The notes under the pieces were generated by a model. That model had not been told where the DNA came from. It made no database searches and was given only the letters and a program-made list of their open reading frames with translations. Both the position numbers and the translations under genes were made by a program. Below are positions 35,193-45,620 of a stretch of DNA of 64,000 nucleotides, piece after piece. The DNA is from Ligustrum vulgare (taxonomy: Eukaryota; Streptophyta; Magnoliopsida; Lamiales; Oleaceae): NCBI GenBank assembly GCA_963555705.1, contig OY743170.1, forward strand, positions 10,765,096 through 10,829,095, written 5' to 3'. How positions within the stretch are numbered: position 1 is the first letter of the stretch; each line of letters starts with the position of its first letter.

Positions 35193-35671
35193 TATGGATG
35201 GCAATGGGTCGGGTTCGGGGCGGGTCAGGGCCGCCCCGCCCCGCCCCACCCCGCGACCCGCGAAGTCGCTGGTCGGGGCGACCTCCCGCCCCGCTAATGA
35301 CCCAAAATTTAATTTTTTTTTTTTTAATAAATAAATTGGTAATGAAATTTTACGTGAAAAATTTAGGTGTTGAACTAGTTAAAGTTTTTAAGTTTGAACT
35401 TTAAAAATAATATGTATATATTTGAAGAAAAAAATCAATAAACAATATAATGGTATAGTGGTTGTATATTCTCATATCCTTAAATTCCACCAAGGTTCAA
35501 TTCTTCTGGATTTCATCAAATTTATTTTAGTTTCTCATTTAATTATTTTTAAAAAAAAATAAAAAATTTACCGGGTCACGGGGCGGGCTGGGTCCGCCCC
35601 GAACCCGCCGCGGGGCGAGTAATTTTCAGGGCGGGTCATTTCGGGTCCTTCGGGTTTTTTTGTCATCCCTA
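35193..35671 (+). mobile_element. GC-ended hAT MITE (479 bp)
   Basis: The ends are inverted (TATGGATGGCAATGGG against TAGGGATGACAA on the reverse strand) and the flanks are ACAGCCAA at 35185-35192 and 35672-35679, the 8-bp TSD of hAT elements. Subterminal regions are rich in CGGGTC and GGGGCGGG while the centre is AT-rich. This end pattern is widespread in plant genomes. Confidence 0.8.
35451..35504 (+). other. tRNA-like A-box/B-box segment inside the MITE
   Basis: TGGTATAGTGG at 35451 fits a Pol III A box. GGTTCAATTC at 35494 fits a B box and lies at tRNA-like spacing. The intervening and 3' sequence does not fold as a complete tRNA, so this is at most a tRNA-derived relic. Confidence 0.4.
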
Positions 35672-36418
35672 ACAGCCAATGCACCACCTCCAAATCGCCC
35701 ACCTTTTCTCCACCATCACGGCCATCCCCACCACCACCACTACAGCTACCGCAACACTTCCAAGTTGCCCCCACCATCTCACTGCTACTGCCACACCTCA
35801 CCAAAGCACCACCGTGATCACTACCACACCTCACCAAAGCACCACCGTGACTACCACACCTCACCATTACTGAGCACCACCGCCAAAACATATCACCAAA
35901 CCACACTGCCACCATCACACACATCCTCGCCACCACTGCACACCACTGACACTACCAATCAACCAAAGCAAAAAAAAAAAAAAAAAAAGAAAAAGAAAGG
36001 AGAAGGAAGTAGCGGCGTCGCTACTAGATCGAAGCAGCGGCACCGCTGCTAGATCAGAGAAGCTCCTTTGCTGCTGCTTCGAGGTACGCACCGGCGAAGG
36101 CTCTACTTAGGCACCGCTGTTGTAGATCGAATCAGCAACGGCGAAGGCGCTACTCCTACGAAAGTGACGACGGAGCTGTGGTCGCCGACGAAATCTGTGT
36201 GGTGGCGCCGCTGTGGATGGGTGGGGGCTTAAGGAGAGGCTGAGAGAGTTGAGAGAAATGATAGGTTTGAAGTGTAGTTGGTAAGTGAGGTAGGTTAAAT
36301 AATTAATGAATTAAAAAAGTTAAAATAAAACCTGAGTTTTTAATAGATATAGACAAAACCTGAATTTTGAATTTAGAACTTAATAAACATGGGACCATGT
36401 AATTTCCTCTTTAATCAA

Positions 36419-36851
36419 TCGTGTGGGCTTATATGTGTTATATTGTGTATTGAATCAAAGGCTATCAAATTTGGTTAAGTCCATTTAAAGTGATCTAATA
36501 AGGATTTTGTATATCGAGCTTTTATTCATCTAATTAATGTATGAACTTTTATGTGTAGATACCAAACCATTACCTAATTTCATGATGGGCCGAATTAGGT
36601 TAACAGACAATTCAATATATAAAGTCGGTTATGGTCCATGAATCATACGTATTGTTCATTCTGTCTGACATCTCATCATTAGAGAGAAAATAAGGACTAC
36701 GTGTTGATTTGGAAAGCCCAACCATCAGAATCAATCATCGTGAACCATGTTGGATTAAGGTACGCTTCCGCTCCAGTTGTTGATTCTTGATAATTCCGCA
36801 TGATGATTTTGGATTATAGATAAACAATTATCTGTGATAAAATTTCTAACA
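36419..36851 (+). repeat. 3' LTR of Copia element, remainder
   Basis: Matches 28400-28832 throughout and ends TTTCTAACA. Confidence 0.85.
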
Positions 36852-36856
36852 CTATT

Positions 36857-38458
36857 ATTTCAATAATTTTTCCCACATCTACAATTAGATTATAATAATA
36901 TGAATGACATGGTATAAACAAATTCACATGTATGTTAGTGTAAGTAAAAACACGTGGGAACGTAGAGAACGATGCAAGAATACACAAATATACAAGATGG
37001 AACATAAAAGAGGGTAGCATTGAAGGTTCAAGGCATAAGGAAATAGACACTCAAATAAAAATGTAGGGTAAAAATATATAGAATAATGTAAAGGAAGGAA
37101 GAAATCAAATCAAATGTCAATTTAAATCGATTCCTTCGACAATTCCAAAATTGCATCTACTACATAACGTTGTTCGATGACACTATTGTCTACAAAAAAA
37201 GAATGGATCAATTACATCTGCATAATAGAGGTTTGAATAAGGTGGTAAACATCCAAATAGTATTTAGTGATTGGTATATTTCAAAAAGTAATATTTAGGT
37301 TAGTATAAATCATTTTTTATGTATTGGGTTGGTATATGAGCTAATTATCACAATGGGGTATGAAAAAAAATGAGCTAAATATAAGTGACACATCTATTTG
37401 AACACATTATTAAAAAAAAAAAAAAAAGTAATTATTGTTTGATCGACAAACACATTTTAATTGGTAATCATGTGTGAATCACTTGGGATATTTTTTTTTT
37501 TTTTACTTTCCCATATACAGCTCGGCATCGCTTATTTCGAAGGTCCTTTTTTGTAGGCATGAAACTAACCGATGAACTTCCTTCAAAAGAAGGCTATTTT
37601 TCGTTAGTTAATGTCATGTAATTCAACATGCAGGGCAAAAAAAATAAAAATAGACATAAGTAATTTTTAAATGAAAATACTCGAGAAATGTTTAAAGTAA
37701 ATTTGTTTTCTGTTTTTATCTAGACTAAACATACAAGCAGACCTACGTAGGGAACAAAAAGAAAAAAGAGAAGACAATTATTCAATAAGGAAAGAAGATT
37801 GCATTATTTGAAGACATGAAGTCCTAAATTGACATCTTAATATGAATAACACATAATAGCTGTACTTTTATATTTCGCAAGAATAACTTAACAACAGTAA
37901 AAAATATTCCCTAATGAATCCCAACAAAAAATAACAAGTAGAAAAAACAGAAATAAACATTTTAAAGAAATAAAAGAGCAAAACATAAAATCCTAACATA
38001 TTTCGTAATATTTTCTTAACAATAAAAAAGAAATGTTACACGTATTCCTTTTTTTATTTATTTATTTATTTTTTTTATTTTTGTAAAAGTCAAATAAAAA
38101 AACTTCAACGGGGAAGAAAAATTGCAAGGAATAAATCTCATATACGCTAAATCCATAACAATAAAAAAACAAACTAGCAAGAAGTTCTGAGGAGGTTGAA
38201 ACTTCAATATAAACCCCGAACGAATGAAATAGGAGAAGTTAAGCAACATGAGAAGCGACGTTTGAGATTAAAAAAAAAAAAAAAAGGAAGAAAATGTACA
38301 AGATATATATATTTTACAAGGCCAAATAAAAAAAATCATAAGAGAAACAAATACATGCAGGAAAAATTACACGCTAAAATATAAGGGACGCCATTTACAA
38401 ACCTCCATACATACGGAAAATATAATACCAAAGTTGTTAAGAATATATATATAAAAAT
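36857..38458. other. AT-rich DNA, no gene recognised
   Basis: Short A- and T-runs and no coding pattern. Nothing recognised. Confidence 0.4.

Positions 38459-38529
<71 letters not shown>
38459..38529. repeat. (TA)n microsatellite, about 35 units
   Basis: An uninterrupted TA run of about 71 bp. Confidence 0.95.
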
Positions 38530-38530
<1 letters not shown>

Positions 38531-39059
38531 AACATTTACAGAGAAAAAAATAAACAAAGCGAAAACACAATTTCAAGTTTTTATAAACAACCCTAAAAGT
38601 TGATAGCAATTCTCCATAAATCATATCAACCAATCTAAACACACTGCAACATCAGGTAGCGGTTGAACATGTTGTCTAGAAATCTCACTAATGCTCAAAA
38701 TAAAATGAAATAAAGCACATTAAAAAAAATAGATATTTAGAAAAACTTTAATAATATATAAAAGATTAATGAACGAAAATGTTTGAAAAAAAGAAAGACG
38801 GAGTAAAAATTAGATACCATTGAAGATCGGATTTCACGCAGCTCAGAATCCAGAACGGCTTGTACGCACCTCAATAGAAATGAAAAAAACACAGATTTCA
38901 TTAGTCAAATTCGCAGTAATAAAGAAGTAAATAGGATAATAAGGTAAGAATGACTTGCACTTCCGTTGGGATGATGAACAAACCATGTAAATTTCTAGAA
39001 AAAGGAATTGTTGAACATGTGCACAGCAAGAACGTCGATCGCAAAAGATGTGCACCAAA
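38530..39059. other. AT-rich DNA, no gene recognised
   Basis: Nothing recognised apart from transition into the tandem repeats that follow. Confidence 0.35.
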
Positions 39060-39640
39060 AATATAGATGGTGTATAGGTCACAACTGCTAGTCAAATAAT
39101 ACATTTGAGGCGACACAAGTAACTCTCAATCGGATAGAACAGACGGTGAAGGAGAGTGTAGCAGAAATATAGATGGTGTACATTTCACAATCGTCGGTCA
39201 AAAAAAAAGTCTTGGGAGACACAAATAACCCTCGATCGGACAGAACAGACGGTGAAGGCGAGACAGTGGAAGAACGGCGATAGACCTAGAAGAGGGCATA
39301 TTGCAAAGGATCTGGGAAAGAGATACAGACGATCTAAAGGAAACAATCTCCAGCCAAAATAGACGTACAAGGTGACACATGAGACGTCTCGTTTGATCGA
39401 AACAGATGGCCAAGGAAAGAGAATGGAAGATCGACGGTAGATCTAGAAGAGGCGATTCGAATTTGAAATTGAGCTTGGAGGCCGAAAAAACCCTACAACT
39501 AGCGAGAAGAGACCCTTTAGAGCCATGTATATAAAAACTGGACTAAAAGATCGGTTGATCAAAATTGATGACGAAGGCGAGAGAGTGGAAGGTCGGCAAT
39601 AGATGATTTGAAATGGGAAGTAAGTGTGGAGGTGGAAGAA
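39060..39640. repeat. Degenerate tandem repeats, about 107-bp unit
   Basis: ATATAGATGGTGTA at 39061 recurs at 39168. Both units contain GACACAA, a CTCGATCGG or CTCAATCGG phrase and ACAGACGGTGAAGG. More diverged units with CGAAACAGATGG and GACGAAGGCGAGAGAGTGG follow near 39400 and 39565. Confidence 0.6.
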
Positions 39641-39699
39641 ACAACTGGCGAGAAGAAAACTTCAAGGGGAATTACACTAGTACATTAAGAGTCAAAGAC

Positions 39700-39880
39700 G
39701 TCGATTGTAAAGTAGAAAAGACATCGATTGTACAGGAGACGCCTTTAGTAGAAACGCTAAAAGTGCATACAATCGACGCCTTAAGTTAATTAAATGCGTC
39801 GGTTGTTAAGTAACAACCGACGCATTTAATTAACTTAAGGCGTCGGTTGTTGTTTAATAACCAACGCCTTTTACAAATAT
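39700..39880. repeat. Left subterminal repeats of CACTA, with a perfect 29-bp hairpin
   Basis: The arms at 39779-39807 and 39812-39840 are perfect reverse complements around a 4-base AAGT loop, and the pairing continues outward for about ten more bases with one mismatch. Other GCGTCGGTT and CGTCGATTGTA motifs surround it. Confidence 0.9.
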
Positions 39881-40094
39881 TTTTTTTTTCATTTATTTTT
39901 ATTTCTCTTATATATCTATATAAACTATAACAATCATGTACACATCAAAAAATTATCTTCAACAAATATATATAATCGAGGAATGCAGAACAAAACTTAA
40001 TAACTCAATAAACAGAATTTCGAATTAATTAATCTTGTATTCACAATATTGTTAAAAAATTTGTACATGTTAAACATAAAATGGGCCAAGTTTA

Positions 40095-41180
40095 CATACA
40101 CTCTTCGACGAAGTATTTGGCCCATAAATTTCGAACCTCGTCAATTTTCTCTGTTGAGTAAATTTCTTGAAATGCCTAAAAGTAATTAATAAGAATTAAT
40201 AATTATTATGTTAATTACATATAAATCGTAATTAAACAATTATCTTCAATAACTTATACCTCATGTAGAGAAGTAAGTTGAGAATAGGATGTGACTATCT
40301 GGAACATTTTTCTCATAACATAATAGCCACACTAATCTCCTCCAGGTTGCTGAGGACACTGAAATTTGAATATTTAAAATTAAAACTATTATTAATAATC
40401 GAATGAAAGTGAATATATATTAAACTAATATGAGAATTTGTAGCAATTTATAAAATTCTAGTTTTCATACCGAGATCTTTTTCCAATTTACATTGGATGT
40501 TGCTCTCTTGCCTCATAATGATCAAAAAGCTCGAAATGCCCTAAAGTTTCAGTAAATATGAATGAGTCATAAAAATAATAATAAAACTCAAAATTCTTAA
40601 GTAAATTTTGTCAGAGTCTCCCCTATAAATTGAAAGTATCCAACCTGTATAGAGACCTATTTATTGAAAATTATCCTAACAACTATCATAATCACAACAC
40701 AAATACATCAATTTCACCTCAAACTTTCTACGATTATTCCATGAAAGTAACCCAACTTATCTATATGAATGCACTAAACACAAAAGTTTGAACATTGCAA
40801 TAATTACTTACACATTCAATGACGGCTTGATTTCTATGTTACACCTACATGATTGTGTTGAATCTATGAAGTACACAGTATTGGCTTCACAACATATTGC
40901 AAGAAACATCCAATGATTCCTACGTATTATAAACGTGTAAGTATTCTTTAAATAAATAAAGAAATACACAAATAATAATAATGGTCTTACTCCTGATAGT
41001 AGGCGCTAAAATGAATTGCTTGGATCTCAGGGTATTCATTGTTTCAGCCATGTAACTCACAACACTTTCTACATGTGTTTTAACTCTGATCGACGCAATC
41101 TGTGATGGACACATAAATTCAATTGACTGAATACCAAATTGCTCACACAACCCATGAAGGAACCTAAAAATAACAACCAA
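40095..41180 (-). pseudogene. ULP1-like cysteine peptidase remnant of the CACTA element
   Basis: On the minus strand the pieces appear in order, separated by intron-like AT-rich gaps. First comes an N-terminal block with SIRVKTHVESVVSYMAETMN and SKQFILAP (41180-40950). The catalytic His lies in NHWMF (codon 40913-40915) and the Asp in VYFIDS (40862-40864). The Cys lies in CGYYVMRKM (40329-40331), directly preceded by a TAG at 40332-40334. The last exon reads EKIDEVRNLWAKYF and ends near 40095. The family (C48 peptidases) removes SUMO-like modifiers. Such domains occur in the second gene of some plant CACTA elements. The stop codon and missing linkers indicate it is dead. Confidence 0.7.
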
Positions 41181-41224
41181 TGAATAAAAAATAAAAACGA
41201 AAGTTTAAATGAAAGACATAAATG

Positions 41225-41868
41225 CGTGTTCAGCAATCTTACATTATGAATACTTGCAAGATAGATACATTCAGCCATTTCATTGAGAGCAAGTCGGTGA
41301 TTGAACTAGGAAGTTCGTTATCCTCCGGAAGCATATCTCGTAAAAGTTCCAATAAATTTGTGAAACTCCTATGACTCTACCTATTCTTCGCTTTCAAGTT
41401 ATACAACTTAAACACAACAGACAATTTTGTGAATTTCTTACAACCAGAAAATAAAGGTTGTTCAGAATCATTAAACAGGCTATCGAAAATATGAGACTTT
41501 TCGATGAAATCCTCTTGTTTGTCACGCATCATTTCATCTATCTGATCACTATCCACATCATTCTGATCATTGTCCACATTATTCTCCTCTTGATCACCCT
41601 TATCATCACCGGTACTCGTCCTAGGAAGTATACTCTCACCGTGCCATATCCACCGTGCATAACCTTCCTTAAACCCACGACGAATCAAATGACTCTTGAC
41701 TTGCTCAGAGCTACGAAACTTTCTCAGATTCTTACAATCACAACAAGGACACAAAAGCATTTCTTCACCTTCTTTTATTTTGTTTTCCTCGGCACATTTC
41801 ATAAACTCTTCAACTCCTTTCATATATTCATGTGTATTACGTCTCCCATACATACAACTCCGATCCAT
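41225..41868 (-). pseudogene. TNP2-type CACTA transposase, N-terminal part only
   Basis: Starting at MDRSCMYGRR (41868), the protein has a transposase-associated zinc-binding domain. It includes a MLLCPCCDCKN block, a VKSHLIRRGFKEGYARWIWHGE block (about residues 50-70) and an acidic D/N/Q-rich linker. It then reads LFSGCKKFTKLSVVFKLYNLKAKN, where a stop occurs near 41377. The same frame continues past that stop with SFTNLLELLRDMLPE before similarity ends around 41225. In intact elements the DDE transposase follows; here the sequence passes almost directly to the ULP1 remnant. The element could only move with help. Confidence 0.75.
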
Positions 41869-42539
41869 ATCTAGTAACACATATATCAAGATATTCACCA
41901 CGTGTTAAAATGAATGAAATCACCTTAACTTATTATTTACATTTTTATTTACAAATCTTACGAAAATTTTGACAGAATCTCCCCTATAAATTGGACTTAA
42001 CCAACCTGTAGGGGGAATCAAAATGCCACAATAAAACTAAAATATTTAACTTCAACATATTCAAAACTCAAACAAAACTCCAGTCAAATTTCAACATTAT
42101 CATCCAGTCTAAAATATTCATCCTCAACATGTTAAAAACTCAAACATTTTTAGCCTCTTAATTATTCACTATATACGCTCATATCTCCAAATCATCACAA
42201 CATAATCATCTCAACTCATCAAAACATCCAAAAAGTACAAAACATCTCAAATAATTCACTTATAAATACCTCACAATCATTACTTATCTGTAACTAATTC
42301 AAAACTCAAATAAAATTAACATTCTACAATTTCAATAAAACTCCAATTTTTAAAAATTGAATGTATACTAGATACTAACACAAAATCAATAATCTAAAAT
42401 TGAAATTCAAACTAAACTAATAAGATCATTTAAATAAACCAACATAATAAATAAAAATGATAACTTCAATTATAATCTAACAAAATGAACAAAATAGTTT
42501 AACTTAAAATATGAAAAATTACCGTTTAGTAGTGGACCT

Positions 42540-42940
42540 TGTGGGGGTGGGTGGTGGTGGCTAGAGTGGGATGGAGCGCGGATTTGGGTGGGTGGTGGCG
42601 CGGGTGTGGCTGTGGGGAGCGGGTTTTGGGTGGGTGTTGGTGCGAGTGGCTGTGGGGAGCCGGTTTTTGGGTGGGTGTTGGTGCGGGTGGCTGTGGGGAG
42701 CGGGTTTTGGGTGGGTGGTGGCGCGGGTGGGGTGTTGTGGCGGCGCGCAAGGGCGGTGGCACCGGGGCTGGTGGCGGGCACGCAGATTCTGTGGCGGGCG
42801 GGGGAGGAGTCACCGGGGGCTAGTGGCGTGCGCAGTAGCTGTGGAACCAAGGGTTGGTGGCGCGAGGCTGAGGTGGATGGTGGCGGTGGGGTGCTACAGC
42901 GTCGGGTGGAGGGTTGCACGGTGGCGACGGCGTGAGAATG
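42540..42940 (+). repeat. G-rich minisatellite, about 40-bp unit
   Basis: CTGTGGGGAGC...TTTTGGGTGGGTG recurs at 42610, 42650 and 42691, flanked by further G-rich partial units. Long frames on both strands here are a by-product of composition. Runs of GGG with short spacers could form G-quadruplexes. Confidence 0.75.
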
Positions 42941-43029
42941 TAGGATGGTGAGGGTGAACTGAAAATGTTGTGGAGCTGGAGATGAAACCGGGGAAATGTG
43001 TGAAATTTGCTTGAAGGCGCGAAAGTATA

Positions 43030-43240
43030 GCCTAAGTAAAGGCGTCGGTTCTTATTATAAAGAACCGACGCCTATTATTAAAAGGCGTCGGTTTATTTTA
43101 AGAACCGACGCCCTTAAGTGGCCGGGTTATTGGCGTCGGTTGTTTCCTAACAACCGACACCTTTAATCAACTTTTATTTACGACTTTGCCACCGCATTTT
43201 TTTAGGCGTCGTTTTCCTTGAAAAACGACGCTAATTTGTT
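43030..43240. repeat. Right subterminal repeats of CACTA
   Basis: Four inverted pairs of GGCGTCGGTT/AACCGACGCC or close variants occur here. They match the motif class of the left end. Confidence 0.85.
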
Positions 43241-43278
43241 TTTTTTTTTTTTTTTTTTTTGATGTTTTTGTACTAGTG

Positions 43279-44614
43279 TCTCCACCTAGCAAATCAGTTC
43301 TGTCACTCCTGTTCGGGCACACCGCGTCGACGCTAACGATCGCCAATCCACCAGCCATAAAGACCCTTGTCCACTGCACTCATTAGAGTTCCTTGAATCG
43401 AGTTTTCACTGTGTAATCTACTCGTGTGTGACAAAACGAGGAAGAAGAGAACAATCTTTTGACCAAGAGAGGAGCGAAGAGAAGGTGTTTGTAAAAGCTG
43501 GAGGGAGATAATTAAGGAGTTGGTAAACCCTTGAGATTTCTGGTAAAACACTTTTCCTATATCCATTAAGCAGGTAGGGATTCTCAAGGCTTTGCTGTAA
43601 ATATTTTTTATACTTATTTTGTTTTAGTATTTATTCTAATTTTGATGATTGTTATTTTTGGATGATTTTTTTTTTTGGTTAGTTTTGATTTGTTGGTTTT
43701 GTTTGAAGTATGAATTATGGTTTGGAATTATGTGATAATTAGACAAATTTAATGTACATTGCTTTTGATATGAATTAATAACCATGCGTGCATGTAGAGA
43801 CCCTCTAAGGAGTTGTCTATTTAGGGTGACTGTGTACATCTTTCCTGATAAGTCTAGGGGTATTTCTTGATTACCCTAAGTGCAAAAAACTAACCTTTTT
43901 TTAGGAAAGTTGAATTACGTTTTTCTAAATGTTGTAGTTCTATAAAGTTGCATATTCTGTTACGACATTATCATAGTTAACTTGCTGGCACGAAACGGAA
44001 TATAGAAACAAAGGAATGGGTACAATAGTGTTGATTTTGACCACTCCATTTATATTTGGCGAAAAATTTAGTTAAAAAAATAGTGTGATCAAATGGAGAA
44101 ATCTTGGACTTTCCAAAGCTAGTTACATGAAATTTTTGGTGATGTCAAGTTTCGACTTAAACTTTTATAGAGCTAGATTGATGATCATATATGGGAAGAA
44201 TTTCTGGTAGAATAGTATCTTCTAATTTTAGTTTGGTTGGTGTAATTAGTTTTACAATTGTGTGTAAATGACATTGACTATTAGTTTAGATGATAAATTA
44301 TGAATTTTCACAATTCTTCAATTTGTTCATGAACATTTCAGAATGTTATTTTTATGGAAGAGATTGATAATCATAAAAGCAAATCATTTGATGAAGTTTT
44401 CTAGCTGCTTGAAAATGTGAATGGCAAAGGACTAATTGTTTCATCTATGATTTTAATGTTCTTCAGTTGGGCAGTCCTTCAATTATAGTTTGTCAAAGTT
44501 TGTACCCTTTCCAGTTCAATAACAATGTCTGATTATTGTGCTCTTGCTGATATAGAAAAGTAAAAAAGGAATGCTATTTTTTTATTTATTGATCCCTTAT
44601 TTGAAACTAATTAT
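43279..44614. other. Upstream region of the DUF1985-ULP1 gene
   Basis: No clear coding exon. 43380-43580 is mixed in composition and ends in TTAAGCAG|GTAGGG, which could be a 5' leader with an intron donor. The rest is AT-rich and intron-like, ending in TTTTACAG at 44635. Confidence 0.35.
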
Positions 44615-45615
44615 ATGTTAGATTGTGTTTTACAGTGTTATGGAGATTTGCAGACCGATGCTACAATAACAACAAGATGCAAATTGAAAATGATGAATGA
44701 GGTGTTTGAGAAGTCGGATGTCAATCATAAGAACAAGCTTCAAGAGAGCTGTTTTGGATCACTTATGAGGCTACGGGATGTTAAGTTGGCATCACAAGTT
44801 GTTCATCAATTATTATTGAGAGTGATGAAGATCTCGAAAGAAAGGAAGTATGGTTTAAGTTTGGAGAGAAACGGGTAAGGTTTAGGATTGAGGAATTCGT
44901 ATTAGTGACTGGCTTAAATACATGTGACTCTATAGATGTAGATAAGACATTAGGGGCTGAGGGTCAAATTGTGAAGGAATACTTTAAGAAGAGTTGGGGT
45001 AAAATAATGAAGTTGGATGTGTACGATGCATTTTTAAGTTGCAAAAAAAAGAAAGGTCGATAAATATAAGTTGGGGTAGCTCGTTATATTAGCATACGTC
45101 CTTGGGCCTCAGAGGGGAACTCATACATTGATCTATGGTGGTTTGACCTAGTGGATGATCTAGACAGGTTCGAGAAGTATCCATGGGGGAAGTTATCTTA
45201 TGAATACACAATTAATGTATTCAAGCGTGGGATGGGAAATAAATTGAGAAATTAAAATGAAGGAGGAGAACCTCATTGTAAATATTCCTTACACGGCTTT
45301 CCTCTTGCAATAATGGTATGAATGAACTATTTACCTGACTTTGTATTAATTTATGGCTATAAATTTATTTTGTGGGATAATGATGTTTGTTTTATTTACA
45401 ACAGATATGGGCGTTTGAAGCGATTCCAAGTTTGGGAATCAAGTTTGCTGGAAACATGAAGATGCAATTCCAAGGATGGCTGCATGGGAATTGCCAAAGA
45501 TGTTGACATCGGTTGCAATTGAGAAAGTGTTACAATCGACAGAGGTAAATTTGAAATTTTAGAATAAGCATAATAGGCATGTATTGTGGAATTTAATAAG
45601 TTTAATGCCTAATTA

Positions 45616-45620
45616 TTTGT
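45616..45620. repeat. TSD of Athila element, left (TTTGT)
   Basis: The same five bases follow the element at 57171-57175. Confidence 0.9.

Larger units (their letters stand above)
34213..36409 (+). mobile_element. MULE-like element with GGTCACAA arrays (copy A, complete)
   Basis: The element is flanked by the nine-base duplication TTTAATCAA (34204-34212 and 36410-36418), the TSD length of Mutator-like elements. Its ends are imperfect inverted repeats (GGGAATAATACAT against GAGGAAATTACAT on the reverse strand). From 34310 to 34930 it contains dozens of GGTCACAA/GTCATAA motifs separated by T-rich spacers, then a CCA-rich low-complexity part. A GC-rich exon-like part (35990-36260) follows that may be captured gene sequence. 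It encodes no transposase, so it is non-autonomous. A hAT MITE sits inside it. Confidence 0.75.
28383..36851 (+). mobile_element. Decayed Ty1/copia retrotransposon with nested insertions
   Basis: Two 450-bp LTRs (28383-28832; 34196-34212 plus 36419-36851) start TGTAAGGTTTT and end TTTCTAACA. A tRNA-iMet PBS, a very long leader (about 1.9 kb), then broken gag, integrase C-terminus, RT and RNase H lie between them in Copia order. The flanks read ATATT and CTATT, a TSD with one mismatch. By eye the LTRs differ at about 35 of 450 positions. The 3' LTR was later split by the MULE-like element. Confidence 0.85.
39675..43278 (-). mobile_element. CACTA (En/Spm) transposon, internally deleted
   Basis: The ends are a perfect inverted CACTAGTACA (39675-39684 and 43269-43278). 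Subterminal regions are filled with inverted GGCGTCGGTT/AACCGACGCC motifs, as expected for CACTA elements. Inside are a TNP2-type transposase-associated domain and a ULP1 peptidase remnant, both on the minus strand. The catalytic part of the transposase is missing. Flanking triplets are TTA and TCT, so no 3-bp TSD is preserved. Confidence 0.8.

Noticed and set aside
35451..35504. Functional tRNA gene
   Set aside because: A- and B-box-like sequences exist, but the acceptor and anticodon stems do not form.
35568..36052. Histidine/threonine/proline-rich frames as possible genes
   Set aside because: The sequence is CCA-rich low complexity inside a transposon and is partly the end of the hAT MITE. 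No conserved domain.
38367..38642. 91-codon frame across the TA repeat
   Set aside because: Encodes Tyr-Ile repeats from the microsatellite; not a gene.
42470..42951. Several long overlapping frames on both strands (proline- or glycine-rich)
   Set aside because: They arise from the G-rich minisatellite. Frames are open on both strands and the products are low-complexity, without domains.
39672..43281. Target-site duplication for the CACTA element
   Set aside because: Flanking triplets are TTA and TCT. They do not match, so no TSD is claimed.
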